DNA of 64,000 nucleotides, from assembly GCF_002776525.5 (NCBI RefSeq), contig NC_045453.1, positions 35,151,356-35,215,355 on the forward strand, given 5' to 3'. The stretch is from Piliocolobus tephrosceles. Its lineage: Eukaryota > Chordata > Mammalia > Primates > Cercopithecidae. Positions 34,501 to 45,987 of this stretch are shown here, one piece after another. A program made the position numbers and the translations under genes. Each line of letters begins with the position of its first letter. Within the stretch, counting starts at the first letter, position 1. Below the pieces are notes generated by a model. That model was not told the DNA's origin. It was given only the letters and a program-made list of their open reading frames with translations, and searched no databases.

Positions 34501-37500
34501 GTGCCATTGCTGAGTGCCTGGGGACTGCGAGTCAGGGGTCCAGACTCGGTGGGTGGCTCGGGGCTGGGAGTGTGGGCAGTGGCAGGGCTGAGTGATGCAT
34601 GCTGGCCGGCTGGCTTGGGAGTGCCCTGGCCCCGGGCCCGGCCCCACTCCGAGAGGTCCAGGGGCTTGTCTGGGGCACAGTCCAGTGCTGCTGCAGCCTC
34701 CGTCCTCTGGGCGCGGCCTGGGCCTACAGGCTGTGTGTGCCGCCCTCCAGGCAGGCCTGCTGCTGCGGCCAGAGCTGCCCTGGCCCCCTCACTCTCAGGG
34801 CCCTCAGAGTCTGAGCCGGCTGGTGGGGAGGGCGGCATCTCCCCAGGTGTGAGCTGGCCCCTTGGCCTGACACTGCCTACCCTGGCCCGAGCCCGCAGCT
34901 GCTGCTGGGCCAGGAGCAGGTGCAGTGCCCCCTCCAGGCGAAGGTCCTGCATGCCCGCCAGGGCACTGGGCAGCCCCAGCAGTTCTATGGGCTCCTCCCA
35001 GGCCTCTGCTTCTCCGGCCTTCAGGTCCTGGAGCCGGGGGTCACGGGGGGCTGCAGCAGGGGCCAGGGGGCTGCTGCGGGGGCTCCGAAGGTGCAGGGAG
35101 AGGGGGCGGTTTAGGAGGCAGAGCCGGTCCACCTTCGGGGAGTGCTTCAGGGTCTCATGGGTCATGGCAGAGGGCCGGGAGGCCCGCAGGAAGCTGTGAG
35201 GCAGGAGAAGCCCAATGACCATGCTACGTTGAGCTGTGACCGTCCCAGTGAGCTCTGAGAGGGGAGATGACAGGCACCCACTCCACAGGTGAGGAAACTG
35301 AGGTCCAGAGAGGTGGAGCAAGCTGCATGGGTCCCATGGCAGGCAGTGGAGGGAGGGGAGGCTCAGCCCCCGGCCCTGGAGGCCATGCTGTGTGGACCCG
35401 GCCAGAGGTGGCCCGTGGTCTGGGCTCCAAGGCAGGGCCAGATGCCGAGGCCTCCGTGTCTTCTTGGTGGGGACATCAGTCCCCTGCTCCTCACCTGGAG
35501 GGTCCTAGCCACCTGCCCACCCTCCACACCCTACTTGTTCTCACACAATGTCCCCGTCCCCTGCCCCCACACCCCACACCTGGCCACTCCAGAGTTGTCC
35601 ACCTGGGAACTTTGCTCCAGGCTGGGTGCCCAGAAAAAACCAAGCCAGAGAAGGTCAGGGGCTGGAGGGATAATCAGAGGGACTGCCCTGGTTCCAGGGG
35701 TGAGAGAGGAGCTTGTCTGAGGCTGTTCTGGATGGGGGTGGGGCAGGCGGGTACCTGTCCAGAGAGAGGCCGCGCTCATACGCTGGGCTGGGTGGGCTGC
35801 TCCTGGCGGGCAGTGGTGGCGGCGTCCCATTGGTGGGGCCACGGTCAGCAGGGCAAGCCTGGGACCCTGGCCGTACCACGGCGATGGTCCCGTGCAGCTG
35901 GTTGGAGATGCGCTGGGGGCTCTGTGAGGATGGGTGGGTCAGCCTGGGCAGGGCCATGTGTGGCCTCTGCTGTGGCCTCTGCCGCCTGCCCTGGGCTGCT
36001 CCCACTCTGCCGCTGCTCACTGCTGGACCCACCCACTCAGAGCTGCGCCCCCACCCACACCAAATGGAGCGCAGTGGCTCCTGCCTGGGATGAAGGAGGG
36101 GCACATTCGGGGTGAGGCGCATGAGAGGCTGGCATACTGCAGGTGCAGCTGCCTCCAGCCTCCTGCCTGCGCTGGCCCAGCTGTGCATGCTGGGCTCCAG
36201 GTCCCTGCACGTACCATGTCTGGGGCCCACGACTCAGGCAGGGTGGCCCCTGGTGAGATTTTGGCCACTGGAGATGCCCTGTGCCCTGCTGGCTTTTCTG
36301 TGGGAGGAGAAGTCAGGAGTGAGAGCTTGGGAGGTGCTCAGAGGGGCGGCGGCTCAGCCCCAGGGGGAGGATCCCTGGTCCTTCGGGGGCCCAGCCTCTC
36401 AGCCTCACCCGGTCCCCACAGTACCTTCTCCCTGTAGGCCTGCGCCCTGGTGGTCTTCCTCAGCCTCCTCATGGCCTCCTGGTGGCTTCTCTGTGATGGC
36501 CTTCCAGCCGCCGGGGGAGGGGAGCAGCAGGGGTGACGGGGGGTCTGAGGTGCCCTCCTTGGCCAGGGGCTTGAGCCTGTCTCTGGAGGGGAGGGAAAGA
36601 CAGGGAGGGTGAGGGAGAGTAATATCCCAAGAGATGATCACAAAAGCCGGGCCCGCTCCTGGGTGACCCCAGGGGACGCAGCGGTCCCGACACTGCCGGA
36701 GAGCCCTCCACGGGTGGTTCCCCCAGGGACGTGTACCGCGTGCTCCTCAGGGGGTGCTGGGGAGTGGGGTGTCTGAGCCCTGGGACTCTTTCCCACTCAC
36801 CCCAGGCCCCGAAGCCGCTTCACCTCCTCCTTCAAGGTCTCGTTCTCTTCCTTCAGTCCGTTCATCTCGTTGGCTGCAAAAGGCACTGATTAGCAAAGCA
36901 GGCAGGGGTTGGGGGGGACAGGGGCTGGGGTGGGGTCATCACAGCACCAGGGAAGCCCCTCAGCAGTGACCCCAGCACGTAGCCCAGGGCCTGGCAGGCA
37001 GCAGGTGCGCTGTGGATGCTGCTGCATGCGTGGCTGATTGGATGCCGTTGAATGAGCCGCGCCGGCCTCGAGGGAAGGGGGCTCGCCCTTGGTCATCAGG
37101 AGGGCCACGAGGACTCAGGACTGGGGGACCTTCCACATCACAGGAAAAAGGTCACGCCCTGTGGGGGCAGGGATGCCCCCAGCGCAGGGGAGGGAGGCTG
37201 TGTTGAGGGAGGGCCACACCAGCGCCAGCTGGGGGCTGTGTGTGTGTCTGTAGATTGGGTTGTGAGGTTCCGCCAGTGGTGTGGGGCCGATCGCCCTGCC
37301 TCATTTCCCCACACCCCCACATGGACTGAACAGGCCCTGGGGTCGCCTGGCCCCGTGGGAGAGGACCCCGGCTGTCTGGCAGGTGGGGCTCACTGAGGAT
37401 GAAGATGTGCTGTAGGTTCTGCAGGTGGGAGCTCTGGAACTCCTGCTGCCGCTTCCTGGCCAGCTCCTGGGTGACCAAGCAGCGATCGCACAGGCCGGCC

Positions 37501-38926
37501 CGCAGCCTGCAGGGATGGGGACATAGGGAGTCTGAGGGATGGCATGGAAGCCAGAGGGCCTGAGACCCACCGCCCCACTGCCGGGAAGTGCCCCTGCCCT
37601 TCCCAAACTATTCCGTAGAGCCCCAGGCCTCTTCCCACCCCGTGGGCGAGGGGTCCCATGTTTCACTGAGTTTGGGGAGAAATCTTGAAAATGCAGTTTA
37701 CTTAAGGCTCTGAGATGTCCTGCAGTGGAGAAACCTTCCTGGTTCAGTTTGTCCTGGACTTTCCCAAACTCGTTCTCCGAGGAGCCCTGTCATCTCCCCC
37801 TCCCCTGAGCCCACCAGTCCTGGCCGTGCTGCGAGGCGTCCTCCCAGACCCACCTGTTTTCCAGCACCCGAAGGTTCTCCTTCAGTGTCTTCTGCTGTTC
37901 CCGGAGCTGGTGGTTCTTGGCAAAGAGCTCCTCGATCCTCTGAGCGTCCCTGGGGCGGGAAGCAGCTAAGGTGGGGGCCTGCTCCATCCAGGAAGACACA
38001 CGCTGTCCCCACCATCCAGCCTGGGGGCCAGTGCCATTTGGCACCTGCAGCCTTGGTCTGGGGCTGGATCCTGCTCAGTGCCCCTCACTGTGGGGACTTG
38101 CCCTTGAAGTGGGCCCTGTGGGGGCAACGCCTAACCCGTGCCCCCCCAGTCATCTGCACGGTGCCCCCCCAGTCATCTGCACGGCCCTCTGTGATGTCTG
38201 TCCTGTCCACACACCACTTTAGTGCCATGGTGCAGGCAGAGCCACAGCCAGGTCTATAAGCCCGGAACACAGGGAGCCGGCCTGCCCGCCAGCGTATGAC
38301 CAGACATGACCCCAGCTCACCATGAACGGACTGTTGATATTCTGATCATGATCCTGGGGTGCGAGACACCCTGAGTAGAGGGCTTGCCCCGCTCCTGGGA
38401 GGCCAACGCACCTGGGTTCAAGTCCTGCTCACCATGTGACCTTGGACGAGTGACTCCCCCTGCCCCCACACTGAGCCTCAGTTTCCCCTCTGCACCACAG
38501 GATGCTGGCACACCGGAGCTTCGCGTGGCCCCTGCGGAGGGGGCCCTGCTTGGCCTGACTCACCGGCACCTCTCTGAGTTCAGTTCCAGAAGCTTGTTCT
38601 GCAGGCCTGGGGGAACGAGCAGAGGGGCAAGTGGGGTCGGTCAGGCCCAGCTGCTGCTTTCCCTGCAGCCTCCCCACCACGGGGTCTGGGCAGAGCTGCA
38701 ATGTGGCACTCCCGTCCCCTGCGGCCCCTGGGGGAGCCCTGCCAGGTGGGCCCCTGTCTGTGCTTAGGCCCAGGGCTGCCTGAGACTCGGTGGTCTTGGC
38801 CCAGTATCTGTCGCTTCCCCTGGGGTCTCTGCCTCTGGCATCTGTCTGGGGGTGTCTGGGGGTGAGCAGGGACCCCGGTGCCACAAGTGACCAGCCACCT
38901 GTGAAAGGCAGAGGGACCGGAGGGCC

Positions 38927-38959
<33 letters not shown>

Positions 38960-39802
38960 TAGCTAGTGTTGAAATAAGATGAGCTTTTGGGGCAGACCCC
39001 ACCAGACCTCCTCCTTGCCATATCTTGGGATCCAGCCTGGGCCTGGCTAACCCCAGCAGCCCCACCTCTCTGGGTTGCCTGGGAGACAGCCAGGTCCTTG
39101 GACCTGCAGGTGGGCGTGGGTGCTCAGTGGAAAGACCAGGGGAAGGTGCTGGCTCTGGGACTGGACTGGGGGTGGTGGTGGGGCTTCGGCCCTATCCCTG
39201 GTGAGGGAAGTGGACGGGGTGGGGCCTGGGGTGTATCCTAGAAGGAAGAGAAGAGTTGCATCTCAGTGCCTTGACATGTTCTGGATGGGTCCAGAGAGCC
39301 ACAAGCTCTTGTTTCTGAAAGTGGCTGTCCCTGCTGTGGTGAGCTCAGCAGGCCGGCCATGGTGCGCTCTTCTTTCTGCCACATGGCCAGCCCCATGGGA
39401 GGACAAAGCATGGGCAGCATGCAGCTGTGGGTGGCAGGTGGCCATGAGGTGTTGGTGGCAACCCTTGAAAGTGCTCCTCCCCCTCGGGGCCACGCTCCGG
39501 GAGTGGCTCGAGGACATCGCAGCTTGAGGTCAGCACTTGCGGTGCCCAGGCAGGGTGTCTGTCCACTTTGTCGCTCTGGGCCTTGGGTCAGGACTCCCCT
39601 ACCTGGGCCAAAAAGACAGGGTCCGTCCCCTGACTTGTTGGGAATTGGAGGTGATCATGGGTGCACCCTGGCCTGCCCCGGCCCTTAGGTAAGGGCTGTG
39701 GAGACCCCTCCCTAGCCCAGCATCTGTCCCTGGCCCCTCACCCAGGACTTCCTTCTCGTGGATCTCCTTCAGCCTGTTCACTGACTCCATGAAGCTCTCC
39801 AT
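31546..39802 (-). CDS. RBBP8NL: RBBP8 N-terminal like protein, thirteen coding exons
   Basis: Homologue of the N-terminal part of CtIP/RBBP8; its cellular role is poorly known. Exons in transcript order: 39802-39742, 38606-38564, 37949-37854, 37506-37394, 36873-36801, 36582-36425, 36297-36215, 35921-35755, 35193-34455, 34179-34035, 33540-33470, 33393-33288, 31664-31546. They total 1974 nt, 657 codons plus TAG, and phases agree at every GT-AG junction. Residues 1-135 form a heptad-rich coiled coil like the CtIP tetramerisation region, with a CxxC pair at C73/C76 (LCDRC), matching the zinc-binding pair of CtIP. A PLDLS CtBP-binding motif sits near 442-446. Basic clusters PRKRK (about 606) and SRGRKK (about 625) could be a nuclear signal. 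There is no Sae2-like C-terminal domain, so the resection-activating part of CtIP is absent. The middle is Pro/Ser-rich and likely disordered. Human length from memory is 664. Confidence 0.96.
32090..32230 (+). mobile_element. MIR fragment, sense
   Basis: GACCTGTGACCTTGGGCAAGTGACCTCTCC...CAGCCTCCATTTCTGC is the MIR core in sense. RBBP8NL last intron. Confidence 0.7.
33615..33715 (-). mobile_element. MIR fragment, antisense
   Basis: GATGGGGAAACTGAGGCACAGAGG then AAGTGACCTGCCC; reverse MIR core in an RBBP8NL intron. Confidence 0.65.
34047..34092 (-). repeat. 18-bp coding tandem repeat in RBBP8NL
   Basis: Two copies of GGCAGCTGTGGGTGGGGA encode PHPQLP twice in a row (about residues 542-553). 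An in-frame microsatellite-like unit in a disordered Pro-rich stretch, so copy number may vary without breaking the frame. Confidence 0.85.
35262..35350 (-). mobile_element. MIR fragment, antisense
   Basis: CAGGTGAGGAAACTGAGGTCC...GAGAGGTGGAGCAAGCTGC; RBBP8NL intron, close to the largest exon. Confidence 0.55.
38138..38183. repeat. Exact 23-bp tandem duplication
   Basis: Two identical 23-bp units, 38138-38160 and 38161-38183, each with a C7 run followed by AGTCATCTGCACG. RBBP8NL intron. A recent duplication, as the copies have not diverged. Confidence 0.9.
38375..38505 (+). mobile_element. MIR fragment, sense
   Basis: CACCTGGGTTCAAGTCCTGC...CATGTGACCTTGGACGAGTGAC...GAGCCTCAGTTTCCCC is a well-preserved MIR core, ending 60 bp from RBBP8NL coding exon 2. 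Confidence 0.75.
38929..38958. repeat. (TG)15 microsatellite
   Basis: Uninterrupted TG dinucleotide run in RBBP8NL intron 1; probably polymorphic. Confidence 0.95.
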
Positions 39803-39885
39803 GGCTCCCTGTGGCCCTGGCCCGGGCCCCTCTGCGCGGGGGTTGTGGAGATGTTTGCAGCCTCTACAGCCCCTCTGTGTCCATC
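39803..39885 (-). other. RBBP8NL: RBBP8NL 5' UTR part of the first coding exon
   Basis: Upstream of the ATG the exon continues to a strong acceptor: a pyrimidine-rich tract ending CTTCAG, with exon sequence starting at 39885. An acceptor here means at least one further upstream non-coding exon and a promoter to the right. The human gene is about 17 kb long, which would put the start near 48 kb here, but I could not identify that exon from sequence. Confidence 0.6.
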
Positions 39886-40507
39886 CTGAAGAGGAGGAAG
39901 AGAGGACAGGGATCTGCTCAGGAAGGGCTTGTAGGCTGTGGAGTTCAGGAGAGGATTGGGACTCCCTGTGTCTACGTGGAGCAGACCCCACGTCATGTTG
40001 TAGGGCCACTCATGGGAGGTGGGCTGGAGGCTCCGGAACTCCACGGGCAGGTGCAGAGATAGTACATTGTGGGGCTTCCTCCCACACATATGTGGACGGG
40101 AGCCAGAGGGCAGGGTGCTGGCTGCTGTGCGGGAGGGGATGGAGGGGCCAGGGGTCATCTGGGGGTGAGTGCCGGCCCCTCTGAGCCACCCTGTTCTCCT
40201 CAGGTATCCAACCCATCAGTGCCTGGCCTGTCCCCACATAAGCCCTGCCCCTGGACCTCAATGGAGGGACAGGGAAGCCTGGTGAGAGCTGGATGGTGCC
40301 AGTGGCACCTGCCAAGATGTGACGCTGGGAGTCAGACCTCACCAGCAAGAGCCCCATAGACCTGACCATGCCACTGTACACACCCCAGCCCCAACACTAC
40401 GGTCACAGCGGCTCCTTCACTTTCACCGGAGCCCTTGTACTCAGTTCCCTCCTGGGATCTCTGCCCGCCTCCAATGCTGTGGCAGCTTCAATCCTGTCAC
40501 ATAGGCG

Positions 40508-40735
40508 CGCACACACACACACACACACACAGATAGCATGTACATACAACACACATGCACACACATGCAAAAGGCACACAGAGCATGTACATACACAGCA
40601 CAATGCACCGACAGACATGCACACACACAAAGCATGTATACACACAACACACACACACCTACAGACACACACACAACACATATGTACACAGACAGAGATG
40701 CCCACACACAACACACAGAGATACATAGACATGGG
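40508..40735. repeat. CA-rich simple-repeat block
   Basis: Pure (CA)n at the left, then interrupted ACACA/CATGCACA units. It faces the TG block at 40931-41366 on the same strand, making an imperfect inverted pair. Confidence 0.92.
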
Positions 40736-40930
40736 TACATGCTGACCTAAATCCGTGCAGACATAGAGACACGGCTACACACACAGTTGCAGGTACACAG
40801 AAACACACACAGCCACAGCAGCCCCCTCTACCCAGAAGCAGCTCCCACACGCAGAGGCTGGAGGGTTCCAGGAAGGGGTAGGAGCCACTACCTAACCCTT
40901 GCATCTCAGTGCCTTGACATGTTCTGGATG

Positions 40931-41366
40931 CAAGTGTGCGTGTGTGTGTGCCATGTGTGTGCACGCCCGAATGAGTGTGCGTGTGTGTGCCGTGTGTGTG
41001 TATGATAGCCAGTGTGCATGTATGTGTACCGTGTGTGTGCACACCCGAACAAGTGTGCATGTGTGCATTCTGTGTGTGTGCATGCCTGAGCCAGTGTGCA
41101 TGTGTGTGTGTGCTGTGTGTTCACGCCCGAGCCGGTGTACATGTGTTTTTGCCGTGTGTGTGTGCTGTGTGTGTGCATACCTGAGCCAGTGTACGTGTGT
41201 GTGTGCTGTGTGTTCACGCCCGAGCCAGTGTGCATGTGTTTTTGCCCTGTGTGTGTGTGTGCTGTGTGTGTGCTGTGTGTGTGTGTGCTGTGTGTGTGCT
41301 GTGTGTGTTTGTGCTGTGTGTGTGTGTGCTGCGTGTGTGCTGTGTGTGTGTGCTGTGTGTGTGCAC
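40931..41366. repeat. TG-rich compound satellite
   Basis: TGTG tracts arranged as a higher-order repeat with TGCATGTGTGTG..GTGTGTGCACGCCCGAGCCAG-type units (spacing about 60 bp), becoming simple GTGTGTGCT repeats to the right. Open frames here on either strand are repeat artefacts. Confidence 0.92.
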
Positions 41367-41761
41367 GCCCAACCAACCGTGGAACCACTGGTGCATCACC
41401 TGAACAACGGTGTTGGTCTCCTCCCTGCCTGGCCTCCCCCTCAATCTCCCTTGAACCCCCTGCCTCCCGGCATCTCCTCCAGAACCACTCTCCAGGGTGA
41501 CCATCCCTGGGAAACTCTGGTCTCTGCTCAGATGCGCACTACTCTGCTCAAAATCCAACTTTGGGCTTGCAGCTGAGGCCATGCCCAAGGCCTCGCAACG
41601 GCCAGCCCAGCCCAAGTGGACCACAGAGGGGAGCGGCCATGGCTGCATCTGGGTTTTCAAAGGTCAGCCTGAAGACGCTCACGTGAGGGTCCTCTCCGCA
41701 GCAGCATTCTACAGAACCGTCCCAAACGGGACTCCCAAACCCCATCCCATGATGGGTGGAA

Positions 41762-41860
41762 TGGTGGCCACCCAGCCCCACGCCCATCCCAGCGTGGCGG
41801 CCACCCGGCCCCACGCCCATCCCAGCGTGGCAGCCACCCGGCCCCATGCCCATCCCAGCG
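41762..41860. repeat. 3 x 33-bp minisatellite
   Basis: Three units at 41762-41794, 41795-41827 and 41828-41860, sharing CCACCC(A/G)GCCCCA and CCCATCCCAGCG with one to three differences. Thirty-three bp keeps any frame open, which explains long but non-genic frames here. Confidence 0.93.
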
Positions 41861-42589
41861 TGGCCAAACCACCCAAGACAGACTTGAGGGTGCATTGAAT
41901 ACAGAAAGAGGCACTTGCCCTGGGGCCCTGGAAGTTGGGTGGTGGGTGTCTTTGGGGCTGAGGCTGGGGGTGCCTGTGACTCAGGGTGGCAGGCCTTGGG
42001 ACCCCAAGAGAAGTCCCGGGGCCTGGGGTGGGGATGGTGACTGAAGCTACTTGGAAGGAGACTCTTCTAATTCCCACTGAGCCCTTGCACCTGTGGTCAA
42101 GCGTGTTAGTGCTGAGCCTGGTGGGGCAGCGAGGGGTGTGGGACAGAGTGTGGCCCCTGTTTGGGGGTGGCCACAGCGTCCCCAGGGGCCCCTGACAGGG
42201 CTGGTGGGGCTGCATGGAGGGCGGAGCATCAGGATGCTGGGCTCCAGAGACTCGGTCCACAGACCCGCCTGGGCTTTGGGACCTCCAGCCACCCTCGGAG
42301 GGAGTGGGGGTGACAGCTGGCGGCTCTGTGTCGGGTGGGTGAGGGATCCTGGGACCAGGAAGACTTGGAGCTTTCCTGGTGGGAGGCTGGGAGGGAGCCA
42401 GAGCTCCCTGGGAGGGATGTCTTTGCCGGTGAAGGGGGCCAACAGGACGCTGAGTTCCAGAGGTGGGGATAGCATGTAGCCTGCGGGAAGTAGGTCACGT
42501 GGCCATCATCAGTGGTTCTGACCCCCGTTTCCTGAACTCCATACACACTGAGACCTTTCCGACAGCCCATGGAATCTTGACCACACCAC

Positions 42590-42680
42590 GAAGACCCCGC
42601 TCCAGATGGGGAAACTGAGGCTCAAACAGATCAAACCTCCCGTCTCAGTCACCCAGTGGGAAGTGGGATCTGGGTTGTGC
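42590..42680 (-). mobile_element. MIR fragment, antisense
   Basis: GATGGGGAAACTGAGGCTCAAACAG...GTCACCCAGTGGGAAG; reverse MIR core. Confidence 0.6.
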
Positions 42681-44054
42681 CTGGCTCCTGGGGCTGTGGG
42701 TCCTGCGTGCTCTGCCTGTGTGGACTGGGGCATCTTCCCCACGGCTCCGGTGCACCCAGCTGCGCTGGCTTTTCCTGGCCAAGGGGCCCCCGGAAGGAAG
42801 ATGTCAGAGCTGGGGCCTCCCGAGGCTCAAGCAGCTGAGGAGGGCCAGGAGGGGGCTGAGCTGCAGTTCCTGAAATTCCACCCGGACCCGCCCAACAGGC
42901 CGCTCTTCCCTGGCCCCCAGCACCTGCCATGTGGGCTGGGCCGACGCCCATAAAGGAGCCGCCCAAGGGAGCCCAAGGTACCTGGGGGCCTGGGAGAGGT
43001 CTACACAAGAGAGGCGGGCTTCCTTCCCAGTGAAGTCACCGTGGTACAGAGAGGCCGGGACTGCGCCGCTGCTGTGCTTCCCACTCACAGGATCCTTTCT
43101 GTGCCCCAAACCACCTGCAGGTCCCGCCTGGCTGCCACTCTCAAGGCCTCCAAAGGACTGCAGAAAGAGTCCCCGTCCCACTGGGCAGGGAACGGCGCAG
43201 ACACGTACCCGGAGGCAGGGCTGGGGGGCGTCTGGAATCGCCGTAGGGTGCACCCTGCTGGGGGCCCTTGTTTCCCAGAGGCCCAGAGTTGGGGTGGGCC
43301 TGGGCAAGGCCACTGGGCCCAGTGAGTGACAGTGCCTGGGGCTGGGGGGACTTCCCTCAGGGTGAGCAGGTAACAGACATGCAAAGTGGCCAGGATCAGT
43401 CTCCCAGGCTCCGGCGCCTCTGGGACAGCCCCAGTCCCAGCTTCTACCCTCCTAGAGTGCTGGAGAGCTCCAGGGAAGGGATGGGAGATGGAGGGAAGTT
43501 GCAAGCCCTGATGCTTTTGGGGAGAAGAAATGAACCGGGATTGTAGAAATTCACCCAGACCTGCGCCCACAGCCTTGTGCCAGGGGTGAGCAGGGGAGTC
43601 AGTGGGGCTGACTTTTTCTTCCTGAGTCAGCCTTCTTAGGGTTTGTTGGGCTTGCCAAGGGCAGCTAGAGGTGCTGGGGCCGGGGGAACTCGGAAGGAGG
43701 GTCTCCTCTAGGCCTGGGTGGGGGCTGCAGTGGGACTGTGATGGGGGAGCAAGCCTGCCGGGGTGGGGAGGGGCTGGGCTGAGACTCTTGGGGGGCTTCA
43801 CAGGGCTGGGGTGAGACAGCTGAGCTCTGGTCCAGGGTAACCCTCAGCCACTCCTCCCACTCCCAGCCCTCCCACTCTGGGAGTCCAGGCTGGAGGGTCT
43901 CTGCAGGTGCTGAGATCCCTGGAAGGAGTGAGGGAAGGGGGGGGCAGGCTAGTGAGCCGCTGTCCCACCTGCGGCTCACAGCTGGGCCATGGGAGGGATA
44001 GGTGTGAGGGGTGCATGGCTGTCCCCCTCGACACCACCCTCACCCCACCATGCC

Positions 44055-44170
44055 TTGCCCTCTGCTCCATTTTGCCACTGAGAACACGACCCAGAGGTAG
44101 GGTCTTGCCCATGGTCAAAGCTAGTGAGAGCCGGGCTGGGCTTTGGCCAGCCCAGGTCCGCACCTCCGCC
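44055..44170 (-). mobile_element. MIR fragment, antisense
   Basis: CCACTGAGAACACGACCCAGAGGTAGGGTCTTGCCCATGGTC...GCTAGTGAGAGCCGGGCTGGG; diverged reverse MIR core. Confidence 0.5.
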
Positions 44171-44654
44171 TCCTGCAGTGAGGTGCTACTGGTGCCAGCA
44201 CCTTTGCCTTCCGGGGACTGCTCCTTAAAACCAAGAGGTGACGTGCTGCTCTCACCAGTACGGAACAGAGCCCGTCCAATAAACTGGTGCCTCTTATCCC
44301 CCAGCCAGGACCCAGGAGAGCTGTCCATGGGGAGCCTAAGGCTGGCAGACCACCTTCCACCTCATGTCCTCACCCAGGGAACGGACATGCACGGGGGCCC
44401 TGCCTGTCCCTCGGGACTCCCACCACCCTCTGAAGGCCCCCAGAGCCCCCACCTGCCCTCCTAGGGTCTCCACCCACCCTCCCAGGGCCCTCGGAGTGGC
44501 CACTCAGAGCGGGCAGAGGTTTGCTGTTGTTAGTCCAGCCTCATGGGTTCTCAGAGCCCCGCTGAGCTGGCTGGGGTGGGGCAGGGGTCGCATTCCTGAG
44601 GGGTGCTGGCTGGAGAGTCAGTCTGGGCAGAGGGGGAAGCTGTGGGCTTCCCAG

Positions 44655-44765
44655 TCGACAGCCCTGTGGGGCTCTCGGACCTGTCTCTGCTCTCTATGCG
44701 ACCTTGGGCAAGTTGCTTTTCCTCTCTGAGCCTGTTTCCTCGCCTGGGGATGAAGGCGCCCCACC
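44655..44765 (+). mobile_element. MIR fragment, sense
   Basis: CTCTATGCGACCTTGGGCAAGTTGC...CTCTCTGAGCCTGTTTCC; clear MIR core. Confidence 0.7.
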
Positions 44766-45515
44766 CCTGTATCGGGCTGCTTAGAAGCTGCTTACAGGTG
44801 GAGCCTGTGCGCCCAGGAGCTCCGTAGACGGGGGTGCTCAGTGAGCAGCAGAGGGAGACCCCGAGTTCTCCTGTGCCTCCCTCCTGTGGGACCCCAGGTG
44901 TCCAGCAGTGCTAACGGCAGGACCCTCTGCGCTTGGACAAGGTCAAATCCCATTGCCACAAAGGCCTTGTGCAGGAGAACGCAGCCCTCCCCACACGCAG
45001 GGTGGAGGTCCGGCCGCTGACAGTGACGACACGCATCCTCGGACAGCCGCTCACTATGGACTCCACTGGGCTCGCCGCATCTCTGTGGCTGTGCCCAGGG
45101 GAGATGCCACCTGCCTCCCACACACAGGCCAGGGAATCACAGGCCCAGCCGTGGCCCTGGCAGGACCGGGCACTGTCCGGCCAAGTGGCAACACCCACAG
45201 TGATGCCTGTTCTTGCCCTGTCCTTTGGGAGGCCGGGGCCCCTGAGCTCCTCTGCTGTCTGAGCAGGCGGCATCCGGGGCATCACTGGGCTCCCCGCCTC
45301 TCCCAGGGCACTCAACCGGAGAAGCTGTCTGGGCACCAGTGCTCCAAGGATGTCTGCCAGGCCAGCTGCTCTTCACCCCAGCCACTGCCCCCCAGGAGGC
45401 CCTTCGGGGCAGGAGTGCAGAGCTGGACACTGGTACCCTCTGTCTCTGAGGCCTGGGCTGTCTGTGTGTCCATCTGACTGACTGCCCACCTATCCAGGAG
45501 CAACAGTGATGGGCG

Positions 45516-45987
45516 CAGCAGTAGCAGTAGCAGTGGCAGTGGTAGTGGCATAGCTGTGGCAGTGGAAGTAGCAGTGGCAGTGGCATGGCCGTGGCAGTGG
45601 CAGTGGCAGTGGCATAGCCATGGCAGTAGCAGTAGCAGTGGCATAGCCATGGCAGTGGCAGTGGCAGTAGCAGTGGCAGTGGTAGTGGCATAGCTGTGGC
45701 AGTAGCAGTGGCAGTGGCATAGCCGTGGTGGCAGTAGCAGTGGCAGTGGTAGTGGCATAGCTGTGGCAGTGGCAGTAGCAGTGGCATAGCCGTGGCAGTG
45801 GCAGTGGCAGTAGCAGTAGCAGTGGCATAGCCATGGCAGTAGCAGTAGCAGTGGCATAGCCGTGGCAGTGGTAGCAGTGGCATAGCCATGGCAGTGGCAG
45901 TGGCAGTAGCAGTGGCAGTGGCATAGCCATGGCAGTAGCAGTAGCAGTGGCATAGCCGTGGCAGTGGCAGTGGCAGTGGCAGTGGCT
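45516..45987. repeat. GGCAGT hexamer compound satellite
   Basis: About 470 bp of GGCAGT/AGCAGT/GGTAGT hexamers with regularly interspersed GGCATAGC(C/T)(A/G)TGGC units, forming a higher-order pattern of about 42-60 bp. Because the unit is 6 bp it stays open in frame on both strands (the minus strand reads CHCYCHGYATATAT-type peptides), but there is no gene context. Confidence 0.95.

Noticed and set aside
40403..41576. Long Cys/Val-rich and His/Thr-rich open frames on both strands
   Set aside because: They are translations of TG/CA tracts. The composition follows the dinucleotide repeat and no family is recognisable.
41586..41898. A possible small plus-strand gene around MPKASQRPAQPKW
   Set aside because: The second half is the 33-bp minisatellite and the first half has no recognisable homology or splice context.
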